Positions 1 to 11,102 of a stretch of 64,000 nt of DNA are shown here, one piece after another (position 1 is the stretch's first letter; the number at the start of each line of letters is the position of its first letter). The position numbers and the translations under genes are program-made. The notes beneath the pieces were generated by a model. The model saw only the letters and a list, made by a program, of their open reading frames with translations. It did no database searches and was not told the DNA's origin. The stretch is from Clytia hemisphaerica (lineage: Eukaryota > Cnidaria > Hydrozoa > Leptothecata > Clytiidae): contig CACVBU010000616.1 of assembly GCA_902728285.1 (NCBI GenBank), positions 1,861,309 to 1,925,308 on the forward strand. Direction: 5' to 3'.

Positions 1-259
1 ACTTTATAAGAATGCTGAAAATGATGAATGATTTATGCTTGAGACGTATGTACTAAATGTTAAATCTAGTCTGAATTAGGATTCTAACTTAGGAATGCTT
101 GTAGGAATACTTTAGAATGATTTCCCCAAAAAGTTAAGAATATCCATGATGAAATGGATTTACACCATTCTTGTAAAAAAAAAGGCGTGTATTGAAAAAT
201 CAATTTCTGCTTAATTTCAAATAGGTTCTTATAATTTTCGTGTTTCATTACATCCTTAG

Positions 260-1891
260 GTTGAAGAGAAACAACGAAAAGCCGATGAAGCAAAGGAAAA
301 AGCAAGACTGGAAGAGGAAAAAGAGGTTCATAATGAATTATTAATCATTCCATATTAGGTGGCCTAATCTTGGAAAGAAATAGCTTTTCCACAACTGTTT
401 GGTGTAACCGAAATATTTACCAACCAATTCAATTCATAATTCATGCACTGCAATGTTTTGTGGAAGTAGTATTTATTTAGTCTTCTCAAAGGTGCCATAA
501 GTTAAGTTGAACGGTTTTAAAGAGTGGTTTTAAAGCATGGTTTTGGTCTTTAAAGAGTGATTACTATTAACTGATTAACGGGAAGATTCGGCCAACATTC
601 TAAAAATTGTCAGTTAATCTAATCTAATCTAATCTTAACCTATTTGTGTTGCAGGCAAAACGTATTGAAGAACAACAGAGAAAAATGAAAGAAGAATACG
701 GAAAAGAGAAAGAATTACAGCGTCAAAAGGAAGAAGAGGTACTCTGATTTCCACCCTCCTCATAAACGCAGTGTAATGGTAGAGCAGCCGGCTACGGTGT
801 GCAAGGTCATGGGTTCAATTCTTAGCCGGGTCATACAAAAGATTTCATACTTAGTACAAAAATGGTATTTGATACCCATCTTTATGATGCTCAGCAATTA
901 AGAGAGGCATCAAGGGTAAGTAGAGGAATCCAGGGAGAAAGAGTGGCACCCTCCCCTACATTCCGGTTTATAGGCTATAGAGGAGCCTTTGGGTTGCCTC
1001 TGACTTCAGTCGCATACTTAGTTACTAGTTACACATACGTTTCTATAACCCATCCTACTGGGTATAAAGAAATTCCTTAACAATGGGCCCTGCTATTGTT
1101 CCTAGTCAAAGATGGGCTTTGATTTTTTTCCAATTACACTTTATCTTGTTGGTTGTACTGATTACTTAGAATAAGGAAGCTTTTTAGCTATTGTCATGAC
1201 TCTACAATATAATTTTCATCTGATATTTTCCTCGTACTGATGAAAACAAATACACGTTTTTTTTTATTATAACACCTAAAATTTGGCTGAGCCTGGATGT
1301 GCTTTTTTTCGGCAGTTTTCAGCCTAAAATGTTCTTAAATGCGTTACTTTTTAATTTTTCAGACTACTCTAAATCGACAATATCATGCAAAATAAAGAGC
1401 ACTTAAAATTGGTGAAATTTGGACAATATTTGACTCTCGATTTTAGAAAATCCATCCCTAAGTTCGGTTAAAACTGCTTGAAAAGAGGAAAAAATTGTAG
1501 TTTCTTGTCATTTTTTTTCCAAACTGAAGCTGGGCATGTTCTTACGATGGTCTTAATTTTTCGACGAATTTCAGCCTCAATGTTCTTATAAACTGGGTTA
1601 TAATAAAAAATAAAACATGTATCCATATGGTGACAGGAAATTATCATTATAGCTAAGTGATATTAGAGAAACCTAACACCGGCTTCGTTTGATATCTTTT
1701 GTTTGTCTTTATAACAAAAGTGAACCGTCTCTTATTCAAAGGTGCGAAAAAAGAATGAAGAACTCAAAATGATGGCTGATAAGAAACGTTTTGCAGAGGA
1801 AGCAAAACAAAAACAAATTGACGCAGAAATGGAACAAGAGCTGAAAAGACAGGCTCAATTGAAGCTACAACAACAGCAAAACCAAGAAGCG
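260..1891 (+). CDS. Coiled-coil (Glu/Lys/Gln-rich) protein, internal exons of a partial gene
   Basis: Three exons with good GT-AG borders and the same phase (0) can be joined: 260-325 (22 codons), 655-738 (28 codons) and 1742-1891 (50 codons). Each encodes charged heptad-like helix, e.g. VEEKQRKADEAKEK in the first, RIEEQQRKMKEEYGKEKELQ in the second and a QLKLQQQQNQ tail in the third, so the product has a long coiled coil. Exon 1 is preceded by a TTAG acceptor; exon 3 ends at a GTATGT donor. The 5-prime part of the gene lies before the window and the 3-prime part is not resolved: an open stretch at 2196-2319 with a GTGAGT donor could be a further exon, but its phase does not match. The family is not recognisable, since such sequence is common to many cytoskeletal and cilium proteins. 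The introns hold a SINE and a MITE. Confidence 0.6.
763..1100 (+). repeat. tRNA-derived SINE-like element
   Basis: A tRNA-like head carries a D-arm/A-box-like stretch (AATGGTAGAGCAGCC, about 776-790) and a B-box-like stretch (GGGTTCAATTCTTAGCC, about 811-828), the internal RNA polymerase III promoter arrangement of a tRNA. It is followed by a roughly 250-bp unrelated body. The cloverleaf is not complete, so this is a SINE or tRNA pseudogene rather than a working tRNA. It lies in an intron about 25 bp after the exon ending at 738. Confidence 0.55.
1251..1622. mobile_element. MITE, family A (TACACGTTTTTTT termini)
   Basis: The left end TACACGTTTTTTTTTATTATAA and the right end (TTATAATAAAAAATAAAACATGTA) are imperfect inverted repeats. 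Inside, the motif GGCTGAG...TTTTCAGCCT...TGTTCTTA occurs near both ends. The same ends and inner motif recur at 36433-36666 and, more weakly, near 10188-10611, so this is a dispersed non-coding family. It has no ORF. Confidence 0.55.
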
Positions 1892-3008
1892 GTATGTGAA
1901 CTCTTACTCTGTACCAGAGTGTATCTCACGTTTATCGCTTCGTAGTACACTCTGTGTGCATTGTCTGTTTGATAAAAATTTTCCCGTACGGAGACCTCTG
2001 CGATGAAGTATAATTTTAAAATAAAATGGCAGCGAATGCTACAAAAATTGTAAACAAAGGGATGGGGTCAATGATTGGGGATCACTTTCTAAGCATGTTT
2101 TGGCTGTTTTTAAATGTTTTGAGCCAAACTAAAAGCTGAAAAGTAACGAAGACAATTGTCTAACAAAAAATTATTTCCCTATATTTTCGATGTAGTCCGC
2201 CAAAGAAAAATAACATTTTTTACAAAAGTTATGCCAACAAAACAAACTATAGCCACTCTACATAGATCAAATACCGTAAAGGGAATACTGAATTTGAACA
2301 TAAAAACATACAGAGATACTGTGAGTACATTTTTTTGCAAAGAACTGAAGTTAAAACCACTTTAAAAACAAGATTCCAATCAAACAACTTCTCTCTCACG
2401 TTCGTGAACTCAAAGATACAAAATGTAAACAAAAAACATTCGATTTGTGCAACAAGAGTTATTTTGCAATGGAATATCTTCATTTAGAGTTCTCTTTTAT
2501 TCCAATTATCAAGAATGCTTGTTATGCCACTATTTTTCGACAAATTTCTATACTTTCTGACAATTCTGACGGCCATTTTCTCTTATCGCCTCCGATTTCT
2601 CGCAAAACTTTAACAGCACTCCATCGCAGCGGTTGGTTTGAGAAATCTCAAACCAGAAAAGACAATGACAACAGACCCTCTACGGCAATGAATTTTGAAA
2701 TTAGCCGTAGATATCGGGTCTGTGTACAGACAAGTGAACTCTAGACATACATTTAAACGTTAAAAATGTCTTCTCGGTTAATTTCAGTAAAAAGAAAAGA
2801 TTTCAAAATATTTTCCCAAAACTGAACGAACGATTGAAATAGTCTAACCATGTGCTTGGTGGAAAATATTTTTGAAAAATTAATTAGCGATTTGACGCGT
2901 ATAGTGTCAAAGAGTAATAAAAGACAGACACTTTATCTTAACATACCAGACATCTGTCTTACTTTCATGTATTGTTCTTAACTTGCTATTACGCTTTCGA
3001 GTTCTATA

Positions 3009-3345
3009 CAGGGTGTCCGGAAAAAAAGTATCGAGTCGTACCACTTCTATAGAAAGAAGGTTCTTGTGTGTGTTTCACTAAATTTGCAATGTTTATCAAA
3101 GTTTCTCTATGTGTCATATTAATTGTCATGAGACATCTTTTATGAATAGCTTTTACAAAAAACAATTCTTAATAACTTTAACGTCATGAAAATTGCAAAG
3201 AAAGTTAATTCTTTTTAATCATAATTACTGTTGTAAAAACGATTATTGCTGTGTTGGTATATATTTTCTTACATTTTGTTTAACACACGCAACAACCTTC
3301 TACTCAGAATCATGTTTGAACTCGATACTTTTTTTCCGGACACCC
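3009..3345. mobile_element. MITE with TA-flanked CAGGGTGTCCGG inverted repeats (Tc1/mariner-like)
   Basis: The left terminus AGGGTGTCCGGAAAAAAAGT and the right terminus ACTTTTTTTCCGGACACCCT are perfect inverted repeats; the match continues inward over ATCGAGT. The element is bordered by TA on both sides (3007-3008 and 3346-3347), the target site of Tc1/mariner transposons. At 337 bp it has no transposase and would have to move in trans. Confidence 0.8.
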
Positions 3346-3949
3346 TATGGAATAGTAAAGAGAAGATTGTAGCTTAATTAAAATTCTCGCAACTTTTTTC
3401 TGTTATATATGTATAACATTTCAGAGAGTGTGAATTGCCTTTATTATGTATCCATAATCATTTACTTCAAATCCCTGGCCTTCTCCGTTGTTAAAAAAGA
3501 GACTGTATTTACGAGAAGATTTCCAGACAAAAAGAAAAAGAAAGCAATGAAGATTTTAATTTACCATAAACGATCATTTATGACCAATTATGACAAAATT
3601 ACAGAAAACTTATTTTTTCATACTTTTTTATTTTGATCGTCATTAAAAAGTTCCTGAAACTTCTGATAGAAAGTCATTTTTTGGTAGTTAGAATAGTGAA
3701 TGAAAAAATGAAAATCTGATTATTGTTTTTATCAACGTTCTTGATATGAATTGATGGGGGTAAATGAAGCAAAAGACGAAATTCATTGTTATGACTTAGG
3801 ATGCATGTACGTACGAAGTGTACGACTAAGAAATTATTCTAAATTTCGATTTCATAAGGGTTGGTTCTCGTTAGTCAGCCGCTACTACAGCCTGAATAAA
3901 ATTTTAACAATAAACTTTTGTACATTTTCCTCACAAACATTCTGATGTA

Positions 3950-4600
3950 ATGGAAAGCAATACAGAGTTTACAATATCAACGAATAGCTCTTTTATCTTT
4001 GGTACCATATTCACTCTAATGACACCCATTGGATGTTTTGGTAATATTGCATCCATTATTTGTTTGCAAAAGACAACCCGACTTCAGCGAACCAAAATTG
4101 ATAGTTTATTGAAATCACTTCTTGTGTCAGATCTATTGGTCTCTCTCACAGTTTATCCGCTCAGCGCATATCTTCAATTCACCAGATACCGAGACGTCCT
4201 GTCAACTCTGGCGAACGTGGTGTTAACATTGAGTTTGACATCGATCTCGTCTATAACTGTAGTCTTCTTAGCTGTCATCAAATACATCAAGATGTCCAGA
4301 TTCACATCTTTTGATCGGATCGTCACCAAGAGACGATTGAAAATAATGATTGCCACTTCATGGATTGTCCCTATAGGTGTAATTTCACCATATGTAGTCA
4401 GTAGTAACTACAACGCTGGATTCTTCACTATGATCACATGCTTATCAACTTTGATTATTCTCCCTATCTTTTCACCCGTCTATGTGATTAGTATTCAATG
4501 GTTAACGGTTTACGCTTTCGAAAGTAAGCCGATCACGAACGGTCTACTTTCTTTTTCTCTTTCGCTATTTCGCAGCGTAACCGATGCTTATCGGATCTGA
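3950..4600 (+). CDS. Truncated class A (rhodopsin-like) GPCR, intronless
   Basis: A 216-residue ORF starts at ATG 3950. It has a short Asn-rich N-terminus and then helices matching TM1 (with the conserved GN, residues about 29-32), TM2 (LLVSDLLVSL, the conserved Leu-Asp), TM3, TM4 (with the Trp of SWIVP) and TM5. The DRY position after TM3 reads IKYIKM, so the acidic residue is missing and Arg is Lys. The protein stops after TM5: TM6, TM7 and the C-tail are absent. The last part, from about the Phe-Ser-Pro-Val-Tyr of TM5 onward (from base 4467), is encoded by sequence that occurs inverted at 32024-32148, so the gene is probably broken by a repeat. The ligand cannot be inferred. Best read as a GPCR pseudogene or truncated receptor. 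Confidence 0.65.
   Translation: MESNTEFTISTNSSFIFGTIFTLMTPIGCFGNIASIICLQKTTRLQRTKIDSLLKSLLVSDLLVSLTVYPLSAYLQFTRYRDVLSTLANVVLTLSLTSISSITVVFLAVIKYIKMSRFTSFDRIVTKRRLKIMIATSWIVPIGVISPYVVSSNYNAGFFTMITCLSTLIILPIFSPVYVISIQWLTVYAFESKPITNGLLSFSLSLFRSVTDAYRI
4467..4594 (+). repeat. About 125-bp dispersed repeat, copy 1 (inverted partner at 32024-32148)
   Basis: The stretch TTCACCCGTCTATGTGATTA ... CGCAGCGTAACCGATGC is nearly identical to the reverse complement of 32024-32148, with only a few substitutions. Similarity stops at both edges. It forms the 3-prime end of the GPCR-like ORF. Confidence 0.8.
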
Positions 4601-6880
4601 TTTTGATGAACCAGTACTGAGTTCATCAATCGTGGTAGATTACTTGACATGCTTGAATCTTTCAAACCGAACAAGATGGCGGACTCAAATTTCGTTTTGC
4701 CGAGCATGGAGAAAGGATTCTTTGAAGGTTTGTGAGTTTCTTTTCAGTTTGGATTTCTTTTTAGTATTGAGACTGTCATTGGTAACAAAGCACTGAATTC
4801 TATGTTCTATGTTTTTCTTTTGGGTCGATTTTTTGGGTTCTAATCACTTGCTTTCTCTATGGCTGCTGGAATGGATGGGGGCACAAACAGGGATGAAGGG
4901 GTGTGGTGCCATGTAATGTGTGAAGGGTGGGTTAGTTAGCAGCTGTGCTGCTTTACAATGAATGCTAATGTTTTTCAAACTGAGTACACACTGAGTATCA
5001 AGGAGACAGTACCTTGTTAGAGAAAATCCATCGATCACATATATATCGATCCGTGTCATCGAGCCGTTCCGATGATCGATCCTATCGAACGCAGGCGTCT
5101 GGTACATACAGAATCCTTCTGGGCATATATTTATAGGAAAAAATTCCATAATTCAAAGTAGTGCAGAGCCAAGAAAAGTCAATTGTTTTACACCTGACAG
5201 CCTTTCTGGCATTTCTAGGGCAAATAGGGAGGTTGTTCGTTGGGACTTTTGGCACGGAAAATATAGGAACGAAATCAAATGCGAAGATTCAACAGATCAT
5301 CACTTACTTTTTTTAAAACCAAAAATGCTCATTGTTTTTTTCACAATACTTAAAATTTATCAGAGAAAATACACAAAAAAACTGCATCAAGTTTCCTCTT
5401 TTAGGTAGTTCAAGATATATCACTTTTTTGATGCAATGTCAAAAAAATGAAATTCCGATGATCGCGACATGTAAATTTTCAACACCCAAGATCATGGGGT
5501 CCTCCAGCTTTTTGGCCCCCCCTAATAAGAGCTAAAATCCCCCATCTGGCCTTCCCCCCCCACATGTCTTTAAAATTCGTGCTCCCCCCAATTGGGAAAT
5601 CCCCCTAACCGTATTGTATAAAAGGGTTTCGAAGTGATGATCCAGACTCGCCTCAATTCGCAAGCTACTATAGCAAAAAAAAGACTTTCCCTAGAAAGAC
5701 AGGCTCATAAGTCTGAATGCCCAAACACACCAGGAAGGTCTGTATTTATCCTATTACTCCCCCCCACTAGGTAGGGGAATGAATATACCCCCTATTCGCC
5801 TTTCTTCCCCCATCAAGCTTGAAAATTTCACTTCCCCCCTGGCACCAAAATCTGATTCCCCCCATCTTTCTGGGGGGGGGATGATCCCATGAAGATCGCG
5901 AATGAGCTGGATGAGATATATTAGACTTGCAGTTTTTTGCAAAGAAAGCAGGAAAGATGGAACTACAGTCTGCTAGGTGATAGCCCTTTTCATAACCTAC
6001 GGGCCATTCACAATTTTGAAAAAATAGAAGAAAATTGATTATACTTCAAATTAAGTCACTTACCTCATTATCGGGTAAAAGGAACTTTACAAAATATTGC
6101 CATCTTTCGTGTCATATAATCTCAATTTATTTATTTTGATCTTTACACTTGAAAATTTTGACAGAGGTGCGGTCGTTATCAGAAGGCAGAGCTTATTTGA
6201 AAATTTTATTTTTCACAGCGCTTTCATTGTGCATTTACCACTCTTCAGATTTGAATTTTCAGGCGTAAACTTTGCTTTTAGGGTTTAATGAAATTGGATC
6301 AGTAACTACATAGTTGGCCCTGTATTTTTACAGTGCTGCAAATAAAAAATGAAAAATGCTGGGGGCTTTACCCCTTTACCTCCTAGAGTCAATTGGATGA
6401 CATACTTATATGGTCTTGGGAAACTTGATGAGCTGTTATGCTCATTTTTAGGATTCTGTAATATAGACATCTTTCTATTAAGAAAAACCTAGAGAAAACG
6501 CAACCAAAACGTTTCGGATCAATAATTCCTTCAGGATTTTACCTCCACAACGAAAAGTACTTTCCCAGCAAAAATGTAGCCAAAACGTTTCAGACTTTGA
6601 TCAATAATTCCTTCAGGAATTTACCTTCACAAAGAAAAGTACTTTCCCTGCAAGAAACGTGATCTCTTCAGGAATTTACCTTCAGAAAGAAAAAGTACTT
6701 TCCCTTGCAAAAAACGTGACCAAGACGATTCAAAAATCGACGAATAATCAAATCTCAGAAAAGTATAAATAACGAAGCAAATCAAGAAGAAGGCAGATCT
6801 GAATTGGAGGAGCAACAGGAGAGATATATCACAAGACGAGTCAACATTGGAATGGGAAGGAAAACAAATTAGAAAGAAAC
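4601..6880. other. Non-coding stretch with C-tract-rich segments
   Basis: No convincing exon was found. At 5505-5600 and 5750-5885 there are many runs of five to nine C or G, separated by short AT-rich spacers. A similar C-run segment lies at 63378-63450. These look like remnants of one repeat family. Confidence 0.4.
6505..6718 (+). repeat. Minisatellite, about three copies of a 55-80 bp unit
   Basis: The core ATTCCTTCAGGAATTTACC followed by AAAGTACTTTCCC and GCAA-AAACGT is repeated three times with length differences (about 6505-6580, 6581-6655 and 6656-6718). Confidence 0.75.
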
Positions 6881-7044
6881 TAAAGAAGAAATATTTTATT
6901 GTATGTACGACTGTGAAAAGAAATAAGAAAAGAGTCTAGGAAAAGATTAATTAAAAGTAAGGGAACCCCGAAAATATTTACGTCTCAATTTATTGTTTGA
7001 AAGTTTGGAATAATTGGAATATTTGAATTAACAGTAACAAAAAG

Positions 7045-9907
7045 CGCTGTGGTCTGAACAAATTTGTGCAGCAATCATTCCTAAAATAGAAGCAAAAGAT
7101 GCTGCCACACGTAGGAAGAAACTTAAAAGAATCAAAACAAAACAACAGGTGAGTTTTGAAAGACAAGCAAATCTAGCCATGCAAAATTTGTGTTTATTAT
7201 GATTTGATGATAATAATGATACTGGAGCTAAGATGCTTGTAGATGGAAATTTGATTGAACATCAATGGTTTGCAATATTTTGTATTCTTTTCTGGTATTC
7301 TTCAAATAAATCCTCCTTTAATGTTTCCTTAACTTAATAAGTATGATCATTTTCAATCATGATTTTTTTGTTATATTAATTAGAATAAGTTCGAAGGGTA
7401 TGTCAAAATCTATGACATGGAGGCTACTTTGAAAGCAATTGAAGAAGATCTATCAAAAACGTTTAAGGTTTATTACTTATTAATTTATTACAAATACCAA
7501 ATTTGTTATTCCTATTTCTTGAAATTTGCAGAATTCATGAAATTCTTAGAATATTATCTTACATAATATTTATCAGTTTGCTTCAAATTTTCTTTGTCTC
7601 TAGTACTAAAACTATTTGGTCATTTTGATAGAAGGAAAAAAGTACAGACTTTTGAATTCCTTCATTATAGGTTACTTTGAGTCTTGAAATACCTAAGCTT
7701 GATTTCATAAAAGATTCAAATCAGAAGGTAAATGGATATTCTTTTTACTTTTTTGTTACCTTGTTACTAAAATAACTTGTGTAAAACACATTGATGAAGG
7801 TGTCTATGGAGCACTTAATGATAACAATCAGGCTCAAGTGCTAAATATTAGGTTTTTTAATAATATCAAGGTTATTGATATCAGATGTTGAACAAAAGAA
7901 TTTGATTGAATATAAAGCAAGGGATGATCTTTTCTTAATAAACTTTGCTTACATATAGATTGAATACAAATGACACTCAAAATGCCTTGAGGCAATGTTT
8001 TGATATATTTACACAATTTGATCATTTGGTTTCTTTCCTATTTTTAAGACAATCACACACAAAATAGACGAGGGAAATGAAAATAAGATAAGTGCAGACA
8101 AAGTTGATGAAGAATATAAAGATATTGAGGTTACAACAAAGGTTGAAATAGTTCTATTCTCCTTTAAACAAAACTATTACAAATACACTTTGCCAAAACT
8201 AAATTTAAACAAATCTAAGATATTTGCTTATATGCTTTCAAGGCATTTTTCATACTTATTTTAATCATTTATGAAAAAACTTTAACTTTGAGCCCTTTTT
8301 TTAAAGAGAGCTGAACATCAAATGAGTGGAGGAAAGGAAAATTGGATAAATGCAGATGAAAACATCCAGGTTATATCTAAGCTTATTGGTTTTATTCTCT
8401 TTTAAAAAATTTCATTTGATAATGTTTAGCAAAAAAAGTTTTTATTAACAAACAATCTGTTTCTTTTCCATGCATTCAAAGGCATTCTTTGTCTTATTTA
8501 TTGAATTTTGAGCCTTTTTTATCTAAGATGACTGATCACCAAATGGACCAAGAAAGTGAAAGTGAGATAACTCCAGATGAAGAAATTGAAGACATCGAGG
8601 TTATTACCCACATATTATTCTTTTCTTGTCAAAGTTATTTATTGTTTAGAAATAGGCAATATTTCTATCATCACGTTGAGGACTGACCATGAACTTGGTG
8701 AACTAAACATCTAGCACTCATGAGAACTGACATAAAAAAGCAAAAAATAATTAATCTCATGTTTCATGCTTTAGAGGCATATTTTATGTTGACAAGAGGC
8801 AGGCAATTTGAGTTCAATATCTCATGCACATACAAAAGCATTAATTAATTTTGCATTTTTAAGACCACTGGAGCACGAAAAAGATTCAGATGGACAATCA
8901 AAGAGGATCCTTCAAAAGACGGCAAACAAAAACAAATTGACAGGCTCAAAAGAGTAAATGCAAGCCAAGCTTATACAATCGACTTACTCAAAGAAAAAAA
9001 TGCTTCTTTGACTCTGCGAAATGCTAATTACACGCATTTGAGAATGCTCGAGCAGTTAGGAGAAACACGCTCTTCGTTAATGGTAGACGCCTCCCTTTTC
9101 TCCAACTCGTTTCATTCTGGTGATGCCATCTTACAGCAGCAAAGTTCAGATATTCTTGACCCTTCGACTTTTCAGGATTTAGCAGTAAAAATATTACCCT
9201 GTGGTACTTTTTCTTCCATCAAAAAATTATCCTTTTCAACCAAAGAATCTGTAATATTGAAAACTCTGAAACCAGATAGTTTTGGTCTCCAAAGCTTAGC
9301 TGTTTTGAGTCATGAACATCGTCTCTTGAAATTTGTTGGAACTCACTCAAATATAGTTTCAACACTTGGTTTGGTAAATTCAAATGGGTCGTTCTCTCAT
9401 GTTATGAGTTTTGAGATTGGTATGACTTTGTTTGAAATGACTCAAAAATCTATTTCAGTCAGTTCGCTTGCAGAATTCAAATCCATTATTGAAGGTGTTG
9501 CAAATGGACTGAACTTTTTATTCGAAAAAGGTGTTATACACAACCATCTTGTCCCTGAAAATGTGATTGTCAGGGAAGGATTTTCTAAAATCATTGGATT
9601 CACTTTTGCTTGTAGGGTATATTCTTGTAAAAAAAACATTCAAAATGTGCTCTGCAAGTTCGAAGATGCGAATCACTTGGCCCCAGAATTATATCATGGT
9701 TCACCTGTGAGCTTTTATTCGGATGTTTATGCATTTGGTATGTTGCTGATGAAGATGTTAGAAATGAAATTTGCCTTCACCATGAACACATTCTTCAGAT
9801 CAAGGGTAGATTGCTATGCTGATAGCTGTATGTATACTGCAGACTTGAGACCACCGCACAAATTTTTAGCTTCAAAAACGAAACAAATGCTGTACTATAA
9901 GATTTAG
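7045..9907 (+). CDS. Multi-exon gene with duplicated small exons and a C-terminal pseudokinase domain
   Basis: Likely exons: 7045-7148 (less sure), 7384-7467, 7671-7727, 8049-8129, 8307-8369, 8528-8599 and 8864-9907. From 7384 on all are phase 0 and give 467 codons including the stop. The small exons are acidic. The last exon begins TTGARKRFRWTIKEDP, has a coiled segment, then a protein-kinase fold: ILKTL (the VAVK lysine strand), a helix-C-like EHRLL, HNHLVPENV where HRD should be, IIGFTFA where DFG should be, APELYHG (APE) and SDVYAFGMLL (helix F). The HRD Asp is His and the DFG Asp is Gly, so catalysis is unlikely and a scaffold or regulatory role is the inference. The C-lobe after helix F is short and diverges. 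The 5-prime start is unresolved. Family unknown beyond the kinase fold. Confidence 0.65.
8049..8599 (+). repeat. Tandemly duplicated exon-intron units inside the pseudokinase gene
   Basis: Exons 8049-8129, 8307-8369 and 8528-8599 encode related peptides (HKIDEGNENKISADK, HQMSGGKENWINADE, HQMDQESESEITPDE), each starting after a T-rich stretch plus AAG and ending at a phase-0 GTTA donor. The introns share motifs too, such as TTCAAGGCATTTTT/ATTCAAAGGCATTCTTT and TTTGAGCC(C)TTTTTT before the acceptor. The repeat unit is about 220-260 bp. Confidence 0.65.
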
Positions 9908-11102
9908 TAACTTGTTTTTTGTAAGAATCATACTTACACATTTAGGATCATTTCTACATAACACCAAGAATTTCATTTTTCAGGCTAAAATAACTAAACT
10001 ATTTATATTTTTTGGGAACTTTAAGTGTGAGTTTGGCGCAATTTTTGATTTTTTTTTCGTTAAGCAATTTATCAACCTTATTCCACTGAAATCAAGGAGT
10101 TTATAAAGTATATTAAAGGAACTTATTTTAGCACAAACTAGTTTAAGTGACCAGCAAAAAATTTTGAAATTTAAGAACTTACGCGTTTTCTTTTAATAAG
10201 AACCAGTAAATTTTGGCTGAGGCTCACTTGTTCTTAATTTTTCAAAGTTTTCAGGCTTAAATATTCTTTAGCTGTTTTTAAGATCTGGAATTTCTTGTCT
10301 TCAACTTTGTAACCCTGATCAGTCCCAATTCCGAACTTCAATTTTTGAAGAGAAATAAACTGAGATGTGAGAAGTACTTTTTTACCACAGTAAATAAACA
10401 ATAACTTCGATTGTAATTGGCAAAATATTGGGTATTTTGAAAGAGATATGCATTTCTTGATTCATTCAGAACCAGAATTAATTTATTCTAAAACATGTTC
10501 AGAAAGTTCTGAGGCTGAGCTTGTTCTTAAATTGTTCTTCAGTTTTGGGTAATTTTCAGCCTTGTGTTCTTATTAAGTTGTTCTTATAAATATAAAAAAG
10601 GTATTTCAATACTCAAATTCTAAAAAAATTAAAGGAATTTAATCTATATACCAAAGTGAATTATAAAGTAAATACCAGGTTAAAATAAGCCTTCTCATAA
10701 ATTATGTCACGAGGAACGCTTGCCTCATTTTCTAGATATTGATTCCTATTGTAATTTATTTCCAGAGGTGCTCAAAAAAAGTTTACTCTATGTATCAAAG
10801 AAACACTAAATAATCAAGGGATTTAATCACCTTGGTAATCGTTTCAAAGCGAGGCAGTCGTTGTACTCAAAATAATTTATGAAAAGGCTAGCTACTTTTC
10901 AATTGATGAAAAGTGGAACTTTTTGCAACCGAAATCTCTTATTAAGGACTTCGATTACTAAAGTTCACAAAACTTAGTTTAAGCATTTTGGATCTCCAAT
11001 TTATACTTTACAATGGGATCGATTCACTTTTTTCACAGTACAGAATTGCAAAGGGGTGATAGATATCCTTCATTATTCTATTTTTAGTTCATTGTTGAGA
11101 AA
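9908..11102. other. Intergenic stretch with a degenerate family A MITE
   Basis: No exon was recognised. About 10188-10611 carries the family A features: a CGCGTTTTCTTTTAATAAGAAC-like left end, inner GGCTGAGGCT...TTTTCAGGCTT and TTTTCAGCCTTGTGTTCTTA motifs, and TTCTTATAAATATAAAAAAG at the right. It is more diverged than the copies at 1251 and 36433. Confidence 0.4.

Noticed and set aside
862-1080. 72-codon open frame in the SINE
   Set aside because: It lies within the body of the tRNA-like SINE and has no coding features.
2445-2744. 99-codon open frame
   Set aside because: No domain, no splice context and AT-rich composition; not supported as a gene.
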